Source: Myxococcales bacterium (lineage in GTDB: Bacteria; Myxococcota_A; Polyangia; Haliangiales; Haliangiaceae). From it: 64,000 nucleotides of DNA. A program made the translations under genes and the position numbers. Position 1 is the stretch's first letter; the number at the start of each line of letters is the position of its first letter. The stretch lies in contig JADJUF010000008.1 of the NCBI GenBank assembly GCA_016717005.1, forward strand, positions 139,501-203,500, given 5' to 3'. The notes beneath the pieces were generated by a model that searched no databases, had not been told where the DNA came from, and was given only the letters and a program-made list of their open reading frames with translations. Below, one piece after another: positions 25,084 through 33,313 of this stretch.

Positions 25084-25425
25084 GTGATCGCGACCTCGGC
25101 GGCCATCTACGACCTGTGCGGCATCGACCTCGACGCCGACCCGCGCCCCGCGCGCCCGTCGGTGGCGGAGGCCCTGGCCGCGGCGGTGCCGGGCAGCGTG
25201 GTGGCGGCGGCGGACGCCGGCCGGGCGGTCGCGCTGGTGGTGCTGCAGGACCGGCGGGCGTTCGTGGTCGACGACGAGTGCCCCCACGACGGCGGCCCCC
25301 TCTCGGACGGCTTCGTCGACGGCGACCGCCTGGTGTGCGCGCGCCACGGCTGGGAGGTCGACCCGTGCAGCGGCGCCTGCGGCCGACGCCAGAAGGTCGT
25401 CGCGCGGTCGCTCGGCATGATCTGA
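25084..25425 (+). CDS. Small Rieske [2Fe-2S] ferredoxin-type protein
   Basis: This 113-residue protein has both halves of a Rieske cluster site: CPHDGGPLSDG (Cys, His) and CARHGWEVDPCSG (Cys, His). No oxygenase domain is attached, so it is a ferredoxin-like carrier, of the kind serving dioxygenase or nitrite-reductase systems. The N-terminal ~40 residues are unassigned. TAGCGT lies six bases before GTG 25084. It is divergent from etfA, and its end is eight bases from the aroC end. Confidence 0.85.
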   Translation: MIATSAAIYDLCGIDLDADPRPARPSVAEALAAAVPGSVVAAADAGRAVALVVLQDRRAFVVDDECPHDGGPLSDGFVDGDRLVCARHGWEVDPCSGACGRRQKVVARSLGMI

Positions 25426-25432
25426 CGGCCGC

Positions 25433-26515
25433 TCAGCCGCACTGGCCGCGGTGGCGGAGGTAGTGATCGGCGAGGGTCAGGAGCGTCATCGCCTCGACGA
25501 TCGGCACGGCCCGCGGGAGCACGCACGGGTCGTGGCGACCGCGCGGGGCCAGCGTCGTCGCCGCGCCGGCGCGGTCGACCGTGGCCTGGGGCCGCATGAT
25601 CGTCGCGGTGGGCTTGAACGCGATCCGCATCGTCAGCGCCTCGCCGTTGGAGATGCCGCCGACGATGCCGCCCGAGCGGTTGGTGCGGGTGCGGACGCGG
25701 CCGTCGGCGTCGGTGTAGAGCTCGTCGTTGTGGGTCGAGCCGCGCAGCCGGGTGCCCGCGAAGCCGGAGCCGACCTCGAAGCCCTTGACCGCGGGGATCG
25801 ACAGCATCGCCTTGGCCAGGTCGGCGTCGAGCTTGTCGAACACGGGCGCGCCCCAGCCGGCGGGCACGCCCCGGGCCACCGCGCGCACGACGCCGCCGAC
25901 CGAGTCGCCGTCCTTGCGCACCGCCTCGATGCACGCGGTCATCGCCGCGGCCGCGACCGGGTCGGGACAGCGCACCGGCGTGCGCTCGACCTCGGCCCGG
26001 GTCACGACCGCGCCGTCGACCTCGGCGCCGATGCCCTCGACCTCGTCGACCCACGCCACCACGCACACGCCCAGCGGCGCCAGGATCTGCTCGGCGATGA
26101 CGCCGGCCGCGACCCGGCCGACGGTCTCCCGCGCGCTGGCGCGGCCGCCGCCGGCGACCGCGCGGATGCCGAACTTGGCGTCGTAGGTGTAGTCGGCGTG
26201 CGACGGGCGGTACGCGGCCTCGACCTCGGCGTAGTCCTTGCTGCGGGCGTCGACCGTGCGGACCATCAGCGCGATCGGCGTGCCCAGCGTCAGGCCGTCG
26301 TCGGACAGGCCCGACAGGATCTCGACCTGGTCGGGCTCGCGCCGCGGCGACGTCAGCGCGCTCTGACCGGGGCGCCGGCGATCGAGCGCGGCCTGGATCA
26401 GCGCGGCGGTGACCGGGAGCCGCGGCGGGCAGCCGTCGACGATCACCCCGACCGCGGGCCCGTGGGACTCGCCAAAGGTGGTCACCGAGAGCGCCGTGCC
26501 GAACCGGTTGGCCAT
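25433..26515 (-). CDS. aroC: Chorismate synthase
   Basis: This 360-residue protein has the full set of family motifs: FGESHGPAVG (10s-20s), RRRPGQSALTSPRREPD, YRPSHADYTYDAKFG, GGGRASARET and GGISNGEALTMRIAFKPT. It makes chorismate from EPSP with reduced FMN, the last step of the shikimate pathway. TACCGT lies six bases before ATG 26515. No other shikimate gene is nearby. Confidence 0.95.
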   Translation of the reverse strand: MANRFGTALSVTTFGESHGPAVGVIVDGCPPRLPVTAALIQAALDRRRPGQSALTSPRREPDQVEILSGLSDDGLTLGTPIALMVRTVDARSKDYAEVEAAYRPSHADYTYDAKFGIRAVAGGGRASARETVGRVAAGVIAEQILAPLGVCVVAWVDEVEGIGAEVDGAVVTRAEVERTPVRCPDPVAAAAMTACIEAVRKDGDSVGGVVRAVARGVPAGWGAPVFDKLDADLAKAMLSIPAVKGFEVGSGFAGTRLRGSTHNDELYTDADGRVRTRTNRSGGIVGGISNGEALTMRIAFKPTATIMRPQATVDRAGAATTLAPRGRHDPCVLPRAVPIVEAMTLLTLADHYLRHRGQCG

Positions 26516-26596
26516 GGCGGCACGGTATCAGAGCCGCGCCGGCCGAGATCGTGCCCGCGCCGCCGCCGCGCGGCGTCGAGCGAGTACAGTCGCGCC

Positions 26597-27391
26597 ATGC
26601 GGATCTCGTCGCTCGTCGCGCTCGCCTGCCTCGCGCTCGTCGTCGCCGTCGGCTGCCCGCCGTCGGGGGCGCCGACCGCCCCGCCACCGCCGCCGCCGCC
26701 GCACCCCGGCTACCAGCCCGGCGCGGCGCTCGGCGCCGCGTGCGACCTCCACGGCGACTGCGCGTCCGGCGTGTGCGAGGGCCAGGGCTGCGGCCCGGGG
26801 CAGGGCGTGTGCGCCGCCGCCGACCGCATGTGCACGATGGACGCCGCCAGCTACTGCGGCTGCGACGGCCAGACGTTCACCGCGTCGGGGAGCTGCCCAG
26901 GCCAGCGCTACGCCGACCGGGGCGAGTGCGCGCCGGTCGACGTCGGCAAGCCCGACGGCGCCGCCTGCCTCGACGCGGCCGAGTGTGGCAGCGGCACCTG
27001 CGAGGGCGCCGGGTGCGGCGACGACGCGCCCGGCACCTGCGTCAGCGCGGCGCGGGCGTGCACGATGGACATGGCCCCCTACTGCGGCTGCGACGGCCAG
27101 ACCTTCAGGACCTCGGGGACCTGCGCGGGCCGGCGCTACGCCAGCCGCGGCGCGTGCGCGCCCGCCGCCGCCCGCGCGGCCGGCGCCGCGTGCCTCGTCG
27201 GCGCCGAGTGCGCGAGCGGCGTGTGCGAGGGGCAGGGCTGTGGCGCGGACACGCCGGGCACCTGCGCGCCGGCGCAGCGCGCGTGCACCAAGGACCTGCG
27301 CACCTACTGCGGCTGCGACGGCGCGACCTTCCGCGGCTCGGGCAGCTGCCCCGGTCAGCGCTACGCCGCCAAGGGCGCCTGCACGCCGTAG
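26597..27391 (+). CDS. Cys-rich secreted lipoprotein with three tandem repeats
   Basis: This 264-residue protein has the lipoprotein signal LACLALVVAVGC, then a Pro run. Three ~65-residue repeats follow, each with a C..H/A.C.SG.CEG.GCG core and a YCGCDGQTF...G.C.G.RYA..G.C tail, the latter like a Kazal-type or follistatin-like motif. Cys count and spacing are the same in each repeat, so it is probably disulfide-bonded at the cell surface. TACAGT lies six bases before ATG 26597. Function unknown. Confidence 0.8.
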   Translation: MRISSLVALACLALVVAVGCPPSGAPTAPPPPPPPHPGYQPGAALGAACDLHGDCASGVCEGQGCGPGQGVCAAADRMCTMDAASYCGCDGQTFTASGSCPGQRYADRGECAPVDVGKPDGAACLDAAECGSGTCEGAGCGDDAPGTCVSAARACTMDMAPYCGCDGQTFRTSGTCAGRRYASRGACAPAAARAAGAACLVGAECASGVCEGQGCGADTPGTCAPAQRACTKDLRTYCGCDGATFRGSGSCPGQRYAAKGACTP

Positions 27392-27574
27392 TACCTCGCC
27401 ACAGGGGAGATGATTGGTCGCGGGCGCCGAGGCGCGCCGACCGCAAGGCGCAACGACGACGGGCTCTCGTTGGAACTCGAGGAGTTGCAGCGCAGCGATC
27501 GGCGATGGAGCGGGCGTCCTCAACGGATCAGCTTCCCTGCGGCGAGGTCCAGGGCGAGATCGGCCGGCTGCGCG

Positions 27575-27604
27575 TTGCTGCGATCGCCGTGGCCGATGTA
27601 CGCT
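27575..27604 (+). promoter_or_regulatory. Possible promoter of the TPR membrane protein gene
   Basis: TTGCTG (27575-27580), an 18-base spacer, TACGCT (27599-27604), then ATG 27616 eleven bases on. The rest of the 224-base gap after the Cys-rich lipoprotein shows no gene. Confidence 0.35.
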
Positions 27605-27615
27605 CTGCGCACCGG

Positions 27616-30486
27616 ATGGCCGAAGCACCACGACCGACCGCCGAGGAGCTGGAGGAGCTCGCGCTGATCGTCCGGCGCGACCCCGCGTCGCCGGCGTTCG
27701 TCGACCTGGCCCAGGCCTTCCTGGCGCTCGGGCGACCGCGCGAGGCGATCGACGCCGCGACCGCCGGGTTGCGGCACAGCCCCGACAACCACGAGGGCCG
27801 GCTGGCCATGGCCCGGGGGCACGCGGCGCTGCACCAGTGGAAAGAGGCCCAGGCCGAGCTCTTGCGCGTCGTGAAGGTCGACCGCACGAGCAAGGTCGGC
27901 TTCACGCTCCTCGGTGAGGTGCTGCTGCGCCGCGCCGACTACGAGCGCGCGACGCCGGTGCTGCAGCACGCGCAGAACCTCGACCCGTCGAACCCGGCGG
28001 TGCTGTCGCTCTTGCGCGCGGCCCGCAGCGGCACCCAGCTCGATCCGCCGCCACCGATCCCGACGCCGGTCGCGCCGCGCCGCGCCGAGCCGCGGGCCCG
28101 GCCGGCCCCGAGCGTGCCGCCGCCGGTCGCCGCGCGCCCCGCCGCGCCGCCACCACGCCCCGCCGCGCCGCCGCCGCCGCCCGCCCCGCGCGCGCCCCAG
28201 CCGTCGAGCTGGAGCGACGACGCCCCCACCTCGGTCGGCGCCGGCTCGTTCGAGGGCGGCTACCACGTCGACAGCGGCGGGCCGGCCCGCGGCGACGCCA
28301 CGATGCCGTCGCTGCCGCCGGAGCACGTGGCCGCGCCACCGCCGCCGGCCGCGCCGCCGCCGCCGCGCCCGCAGCGGCCGAGCGTCGCGCCGCCCCCGGG
28401 CGAGGTCGTGCGGCCGCGCATCGTCTCGACCGCCAAGCCCGTGAACGCGGCGGCGGCGTCGCTGCGTCAGTCGGCGGCGGTCGGCGAGAACTTCCTCAAC
28501 GATCTGCTCACCGGCGGCCTGCTCGACGTGCCGGGCGTCCGGGTGCCGGACGTCGAGTACGACCTCCGGCCCGATCGGCGCTGGGGCCGGTCGACGGTGC
28601 GGATGTTCATCGTGCTGTTCGTGCTGCTGATCGCCGGCGCCGGCGGCGGCGGCTACTGGTACTACCACTCCGAGCAGCAGCGCTCGGCCGAGGTCGCGCG
28701 CCTGCGCGCCGAGGCGGAGGCGCAGATCGCCCAGGGCACCTTCGACGGGCTGACCTCGGCGCTCCAGACGCTGGCCAAGGCGCTCGAGCGCGACCAGAAG
28801 AACACGCGCACGTTCGCGGCCGTGGCCGAGACCACCGCGCTGCGCTCGCTCTTGTACGGCACCACCGCCGACGGCGTCGACCAGGCCATCGCCGCGGCCA
28901 GCCGCAAGATCACCAAGCCGACCCAGGACGGCTACCGGGCGCTGGTGATCGCCCGGACCGCGGTGGCGCTCGCGCGCCTGACCGGGCCCCAGGGCGACGC
29001 GGCCAACGCCGCCACGATCGAGATCCTCAACAAGGCCCGGGTCGAGATCGACGAGTGGGTCACGGCCCACCCCGACGATCGCTGGGCGCGCTACCTCGCC
29101 GCCAAGTCGCTGCTCGCCGCCGGCGCGCGCAACGCCGCCGCCGACGGGTTCCGTCAGGCCGGCGACGGCGCCGACGGGCTGGCCGTGGCCGACGTCGATC
29201 GCGCCGACCTGCTGGTCGACGACGGCCAGTTCGACGAGGCGATCAAGCTGTACGACGCGGCGCTGGTCAAGGCGCCCGATCACCCGCTGGCGCTGCTCGG
29301 CCGGGCGCTGGCCCGCGCCGAGCGCGGCACCGACACGACCACGGCGATCGAGGATCTGAACGTCAAGCTCGACAAGGATCTCGGCGCGCGCGGCAACGGC
29401 TATCGCAACCTGGCGCTCGCGATGGCGTTCTACAACCTCGAGGAGCCGCAGCGGTTCTCCGAGGCGCTGGCCAAGGCCAGCGGCCCGCGCGAGGCGCGGT
29501 TCCTGGCGCGGGTCGCGCTCGCGCGCGTGCTCCAGGGCCACCTCGGCGAGGCCGCGACCGCGCTCAGCAAGGTCCAGTGGTTCACCGCCGGCAAGGCCGA
29601 CCCCGATCCGCTGGTGACCCTGGTCAACGGCGCGCTGCAGCTCGCGGCCGGCACGCCCGAGGCCGCCCTCGACACCCTCGCCAAGCTCGACGGCACCCGC
29701 GCCGAGCTGCTGCGCGGCCTGGCGCTGATCGATCTGCGCAAGTACAAGGAGGCCCAGGCCGAGCTCGAGACCGCGCAGGAGCACGCGCCCGAGTCGCTCG
29801 AGATCAAGGTCTGGCGGCTGATGGCCCAGACCCTGGCCTCGACCGGCGCGGCCCGCGACGACGCGGCGGCGGAGCTCGAGAAGACCTCGCGCAAGCCCAA
29901 GAGCAAGGTCGGGCGCCACGCCCACGGCATGACGATGCTCTTGCTCGGCAACATCGAGGAGGCGCGCCGCCGGCTCGCGCAGGCGCTCGAGGACGTCTCC
30001 GACGCGCAGCCCAACCCCCTCGCGTACCGCACCCGCATCGGCCTGGCCACGATCGAGCGCCAGGCCGGCAACCTCGAGGCCGCGCTGACCCAGGTCGACG
30101 AGGCGCTCAAGGCCAACCCCGGCTACCTGCCGGCGCGCATCGAGAAGGCCCGCGCCCTGGTCGGCAAGGGCGCCGGCGACGAGGCGATGGCGGTGCTCGA
30201 GCCGGTCCTGAGCGAGGCCGAGCTGATGACCGGCGACGTCGAGGTGCTCGTCGCCGAGGCCACGATCACGCGCGACCAGCGCAAGATGCGCGACAAGGAC
30301 AAGCAGGCGCTGCGCGACCAGGCCAAGGCCGCGCTCGAGCGCGGCAAGGCCAAGGGCGCCAAGCCCGAGGAGCTGGCCCGGGTCGCCGAGCTGGTGGAGC
30401 CCGGCCTGGCGGCGGAGCTCGGCGTGAGCGTGACGCCCGAGGCGCCCCCGCCATCGCGCAAGCCGCCGCGGCGGCGAGGGCGCTGA
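27616..30486 (+). CDS. Single-pass membrane TPR protein
   Basis: This 956-residue protein has cytoplasmic TPRs at ~10-125 (FVDLAQAFLALGRPREAIDA). A long Pro/Ala linker (~140-260) follows, then one TM helix at ~331-350 (FIVLFVLLIAGAGGGGYWYY), then ~600 residues of TPRs (KAPDHPLALLGRALARAERG), presumably periplasmic. The tail is basic. The layout, with TPRs on both sides of the membrane, suggests a scaffold. I cannot assign a pathway. ATG 27616 is chosen; the frame is open much further upstream, but that part shadows the Cys-rich lipoprotein gene. The stop overlaps the next ATG as TGATG. Confidence 0.75.
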   Translation: MAEAPRPTAEELEELALIVRRDPASPAFVDLAQAFLALGRPREAIDAATAGLRHSPDNHEGRLAMARGHAALHQWKEAQAELLRVVKVDRTSKVGFTLLGEVLLRRADYERATPVLQHAQNLDPSNPAVLSLLRAARSGTQLDPPPPIPTPVAPRRAEPRARPAPSVPPPVAARPAAPPPRPAAPPPPPAPRAPQPSSWSDDAPTSVGAGSFEGGYHVDSGGPARGDATMPSLPPEHVAAPPPPAAPPPPRPQRPSVAPPPGEVVRPRIVSTAKPVNAAAASLRQSAAVGENFLNDLLTGGLLDVPGVRVPDVEYDLRPDRRWGRSTVRMFIVLFVLLIAGAGGGGYWYYHSEQQRSAEVARLRAEAEAQIAQGTFDGLTSALQTLAKALERDQKNTRTFAAVAETTALRSLLYGTTADGVDQAIAAASRKITKPTQDGYRALVIARTAVALARLTGPQGDAANAATIEILNKARVEIDEWVTAHPDDRWARYLAAKSLLAAGARNAAADGFRQAGDGADGLAVADVDRADLLVDDGQFDEAIKLYDAALVKAPDHPLALLGRALARAERGTDTTTAIEDLNVKLDKDLGARGNGYRNLALAMAFYNLEEPQRFSEALAKASGPREARFLARVALARVLQGHLGEAATALSKVQWFTAGKADPDPLVTLVNGALQLAAGTPEAALDTLAKLDGTRAELLRGLALIDLRKYKEAQAELETAQEHAPESLEIKVWRLMAQTLASTGAARDDAAAELEKTSRKPKSKVGRHAHGMTMLLLGNIEEARRRLAQALEDVSDAQPNPLAYRTRIGLATIERQAGNLEAALTQVDEALKANPGYLPARIEKARALVGKGAGDEAMAVLEPVLSEAELMTGDVEVLVAEATITRDQRKMRDKDKQALRDQAKAALERGKAKGAKPEELARVAELVEPGLAAELGVSVTPEAPPPSRKPPRRRGR

Positions 30487-30893
30487 TGCGCGCGCTGGCG
30501 CTGCTGGTCGCGCTCGCGGCCGGCGTGCCCGCCTGCAGCAGCGGCGACCGCGGCCCGTCCTCGGCGCCGTCGACCGCATCGACCGCACGCCCCCGGCCCC
30601 GTCCCGCCGAGCTGGCGCACTTGACGCTCAAGGTCCTCGGCGTCACGTGAGCGGACAGCTGTCCACGACGAGTGCGGTCGGCACTCGCGACGGTGCCCGC
30701 CGCCTACCAGGCCGGCTTCGACCTCGATCGTGACGAGTTCTACGTCAGCTACGATCGCGCGGCCGGCGCGCCCGCCGACGCCGCGCGCCCGATGATCGCC
30801 GCCATCAGGCAGGCGGGCTTCGACCCGTGGCTCAAGGGGCCGGGCTGGCCCGACGTCGCGCCCGAGGTCGTCGTGCTGCCCGCGATCGACTGA
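30486..30893 (+). CDS. Candidate selenoprotein: secreted HMA-domain protein with in-frame TGA (Sec55)
   Basis: Two short open stretches lie in the same frame, split only by TGA at 30648-30650. Read through, they give 135 residues: a signal peptide with a weak lipobox (GVPAC), a Pro/Ser linker, then one whole heavy-metal-associated domain. The strand LTLKVLGVT precedes the TGA; ADSCPRRVRSALATV follows it, then FYVSYD and MIAAIRQAGFDPW. TGA falls where GMTC carries its first metal-binding Cys, giving UxxxC. A hairpin at 30669-30687 has bacterial SECIS geometry. It is coupled to the upstream TPR gene by TGATG. The alternative is a nonsense-mutated gene. No selA, selB or selC is visible in this window. 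Confidence 0.7.
30669..30687 (+). promoter_or_regulatory. SECIS-like hairpin downstream of the in-frame TGA
   Basis: CGAGTGC (30669-30675) and GCACTCG (30681-30687) form a perfect 7-bp stem with a five-base loop GGTCG. The loop begins 25 bases after the TGA, inside the 16-37-base window described for bacterial SECIS elements, and it starts with G as those require. A separate palindrome, GGACAGCTGTCC, lies closer to the TGA (about 30653-30664). Confidence 0.6.
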
Positions 30894-30896
30894 GGG

Positions 30897-31187
30897 ACCG
30901 CGCGCTCGCCGGATCGCGCGCGCGCGCGCGCGCGGACCTTCGCCGGATCGCGCGCGCGCGCGCGGACCTTCGCCGGGCCCGCGCTCGCCGGCTCGTGCGC
31001 TCGCCGGATCGCGCTCGCCGGATCGCGCGGACCTTCGCCGGGCCCGCGCTCGCCGGCTCGTGCGCTCGCCGGACCGCGCGCGTGCTCGCGCGCGGACCTT
31101 CGCCGGACCGCGCGCGTGCTCGCGCGGACCTTCGACTCGCCGGGCCCGCGCTCGCCGGCTCGTGCGCTCGCTCGTGCTGGCCGGACG
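30897..31187. repeat. Low-complexity GC repeat tract between convergent genes
   Basis: The gap 30894-31196 is built from degenerate copies of CGCGGACCTTCGCCGG (near 30931, 30961, 31026, 31091 and 31121), alternating CG runs (longest near 30914-30934) and a GGGCCCGCGCTCGCCGGCTC module seen near 30975, 31040 and 31142. I see no gene and no clear terminator. The alternating CG runs could adopt Z-DNA. Open frames here are repeat artefacts. Confidence 0.8.
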
Positions 31188-31196
31188 CGCGCGGCG

Positions 31197-31826
31197 TCAG
31201 AGGATGCCGTCGAGCGTGCCCTGGCCGGCGCGGATCACGATGATCTCGTCGCCGTCGATCTCGAGCACCGTCGACGGTGACTCGGCGGTGGACTCGGCGT
31301 CGACCACCAGGTCGATCTGGCTGCCGAACGCGTCGAGGATCTCGTCGGCGTCGCGGCACGCGACCTCGCTGCCCGGCGGGATCGCGCTGGTGGTCAGCAG
31401 CGGTCGGCCCAGCGCCGCGACGATCGCGCTGGCGATCGGGTGGCTGGTGATCCGGATGCCGACGGTGCGGCGCTTGGCGTCGGTCAGCGTGCGCGGCACC
31501 TCGCGGCTGGCCGGCACCACCAGCGTGTACGGGCCGGGGAAGATCCGCTGCGCCAGCCGGAACGCGGTCTGGTTCATGTGCGCGTACTGCGACGCCGTCG
31601 ACAGGTCCGGGCAGATCAGCGCCAGCCGCTGGCTCTTCTTGATCTGCTTGGCGCGGGCGATCCGCTCGATCGCGTCCTTGGCCTCGATCGCGCAGCCCAG
31701 CGCGTAGACCGAGTCGGTGGGGTAGGCGGCGACGCCGCCGCCGTGGAGGATCTCGACCGCCTTGGCGATCTTGCGCGCCGACGGCGTGCCCCAGGGCTCG
31801 ATGATCAGGCGCAGCGGATCGCTCAC
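31197..31826 (-). CDS. L-threonylcarbamoyladenylate synthase family (Sua5/YciO/YrdC)
   Basis: The YrdC fold motifs of this 209-residue protein are clear: GGGVAAYPTDSVYALGC near the start, IFPGPYTLVVPAS, and TVGIRITSHPIA. A SUA5-type extra domain is absent. The form with PTDSVY and LICPDLS is closest to the YciO branch. The family makes threonylcarbamoyl-AMP for tRNA t6A, although YciO members are weaker. GTG 31826 overlaps the rlmE stop as GTGA. Confidence 0.85.
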   Translation of the reverse strand: MSDPLRLIIEPWGTPSARKIAKAVEILHGGGVAAYPTDSVYALGCAIEAKDAIERIARAKQIKKSQRLALICPDLSTASQYAHMNQTAFRLAQRIFPGPYTLVVPASREVPRTLTDAKRRTVGIRITSHPIASAIVAALGRPLLTTSAIPPGSEVACRDADEILDAFGSQIDLVVDAESTAESPSTVLEIDGDEIIVIRAGQGTLDGIL

Positions 31827-32440
31827 GGCGTCACCCCGCGGAAGCCGCTGGCGGTCACGTACTGCTCGATCGAGATCTGGCGGCTCGAGGCCGGCTTGAT
31901 GACCTTGACCGTCGCGAACCGGGTCCGGGCCAGCGCGCACAGCTTCTGGAAGTCGGGCCCCTGGAACAGCTTGCCGACGAAGCGGCCGCCCGGCGCCAGG
32001 GTCGCGAACGCCAGCTCGAGCGCGCGCTCGAACAGGCCCTCGCTGCGGGCCTGATCCATGTGGCGGATGCCGCTGGTGTCGGGCGCCATGTCCGACATCA
32101 CCACGTCGAACGCGGCCAGGTCGCCGAGCAGATCGGCCGGGACGACCGTGAACACGTCGCCGACCAGGAGCCGGGCCCCGGGCACGCCGGGGATCGCGAC
32201 CCGGTCGATGCCGACCATCGCGCCGCCGTCGCCGATGCGCGTGCGGGCGTACTGCAGCCACGACCCGGGCGCGCAGCCGAGATCGCACACGCGATCGCCG
32301 GCGCGGAGCAGGCCGATCGCGCGATCGATCTCCTCGAGCTTGAACACGGCGCGCGCGCGAAAGCCCGCGTCCTTGGCCCGACCGTGGAAGTGATCGTGGC
32401 GGACGTTGCGATCGCCGAGCTTGGTCCTGCCCTTGGCCAT
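31823..32440 (-). CDS. rlmE: 23S rRNA 2'-O-ribose methyltransferase RlmE (FtsJ/RrmJ)
   Basis: The SAM site of this 205-residue protein is VCDLGCAPGSWLQYA and the motif VVMSDMAPDTSGIRHMDQAR is diagnostic of the RlmE family. The KDKE catalytic set is present (K in VFKLEE, D in MSDMAP, K in FVGKLFQG, E in SIEQY). It methylates U2552 of 23S rRNA. ATG 32440 is preferred over 32467, because MAKG is a usual family start. It follows rplC by 85 bases. Confidence 0.9.
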   Translation of the reverse strand: MAKGRTKLGDRNVRHDHFHGRAKDAGFRARAVFKLEEIDRAIGLLRAGDRVCDLGCAPGSWLQYARTRIGDGGAMVGIDRVAIPGVPGARLLVGDVFTVVPADLLGDLAAFDVVMSDMAPDTSGIRHMDQARSEGLFERALELAFATLAPGGRFVGKLFQGPDFQKLCALARTRFATVKVIKPASSRQISIEQYVTASGFRGVTP

Positions 32441-32525
32441 GGTGGAGCGCCCGTGGTGGACGTACAAACGACAACGCCGGCCGACAGCGAGGCTATCGAC
32501 CGGCGCGAGGACGCACGACCCGAGG

Positions 32526-33260
32526 CTAGCGGCCCGCGGCCGCCTTCTTCGAGGCCTTGAGGGGGTTCTTCGAGCGAGCCTCCTCCTTGCCCATGCCCTT
32601 GCGCTTGTACTGGGTCCGGGTCGCGGCCTTGCTGACGACGACGTAGCCGTTGACGCCGCCGGGGATCGCGCCGCGGACCAGGATGCAGTTGTCCTCCGCG
32701 AGGATGCGGAACACCTGCAGGTTCTGGACGGTCACGACCTCGTTGCCCATCTGGCCGGCCATGCGCTTGCCCTTGTGGACGCGCTGGGGGGTCAGGCGGC
32801 AGCCGATCGAGCCACCGTGGCGGAAGTACTCGTGGGTACCATGGGTGGCCTTCATGCCCTCCATGTTGTGGCGCTTGATGACGCCCTGGTAGCCCTTGCC
32901 CTTGCTCTGGCCGGCCACGTCGACGGGCGCGCCGTCGGTGAACATGTCGGCCGGGCCGAGCACCTGACCGAGCGTGTACTGCTCGAGGTCGGCGGCGGGG
33001 CCGCGGAACTCGCGGATCACGCGGACCGGCTTGGTGTTCGCGGCCTTGGCCTGGCCGAGCTCGGCCTTGTTGGCGAGGCGCAGCGGCTTCTCGTCGAAGC
33101 CCAGCACGATCGCGCTGTAACCGTCCTTGTCGACGGTGCGCTTGCCGACCACGACGCACGGGCCAGTCTGGATCACCGTGACGGGGACGCGCTCGCCGTC
33201 GTCGGCGAACACCTGCGTCATCCCGATCTTCTTGCCAAGTAGGCCCATTCGCATCGTCAT
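32526..33260 (-). CDS. rplC: 50S ribosomal protein L3
   Basis: This 244-residue protein has the hallmark start GLLGKKIGMTQVF, the central SKGKGYQGVIKRHNM and ATHGTHEYFRHGGSIG region, and the tail MAGQMGNEVVTVQNLQVF. L3 nucleates 50S assembly near the peptidyl-transferase centre. It lies outside the S10 operon: the neighbours are tatD and rlmE, and no rpsJ or rplD is in view. AGGAG lies ten bases before ATG 33260, and a near-consensus promoter stands upstream. Confidence 0.95.
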   Translation of the reverse strand: MTMRMGLLGKKIGMTQVFADDGERVPVTVIQTGPCVVVGKRTVDKDGYSAIVLGFDEKPLRLANKAELGQAKAANTKPVRVIREFRGPAADLEQYTLGQVLGPADMFTDGAPVDVAGQSKGKGYQGVIKRHNMEGMKATHGTHEYFRHGGSIGCRLTPQRVHKGKRMAGQMGNEVVTVQNLQVFRILAEDNCILVRGAIPGGVNGYVVVSKAATRTQYKRKGMGKEEARSKNPLKASKKAAAGR

Positions 33261-33284
33261 GGTCGTGTCTCCTGAGAGCGCGCG

Positions 33285-33313
33285 TATATACCGGCGGTGT
33301 TTTCCGAAGTCAA
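33285..33313 (-). promoter_or_regulatory. Near-consensus sigma70 promoter of rplC
   Basis: On minus, TTGACT (33313-33308), a 17-base spacer, then TATATA (33290-33285), about 24 bases before the rplC ATG. It is the strongest promoter in the window. The -35 overlaps the tatD stop codon (33312-33310), so L3 has its own promoter within the tatD end. Unlike most genes here it has a short leader with an AGGAG site. Confidence 0.8.

Noticed and set aside
27392..27615. Small RNA or riboswitch before the TPR membrane protein gene
   Set aside because: No conserved stem set or known riboswitch motif could be seen; only a possible promoter.
30672..30893. Separate small gene starting at GTG 30672
   Set aside because: It would lack the first strand and metal site of the HMA domain, has no ribosome site, and shares its frame with the upstream lipoprotein start.
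31060..31707. Plus-strand open frame of 215 residues
   Set aside because: It runs through the CG repeat tract and antisense to the YrdC-type gene; no start signal or domain.
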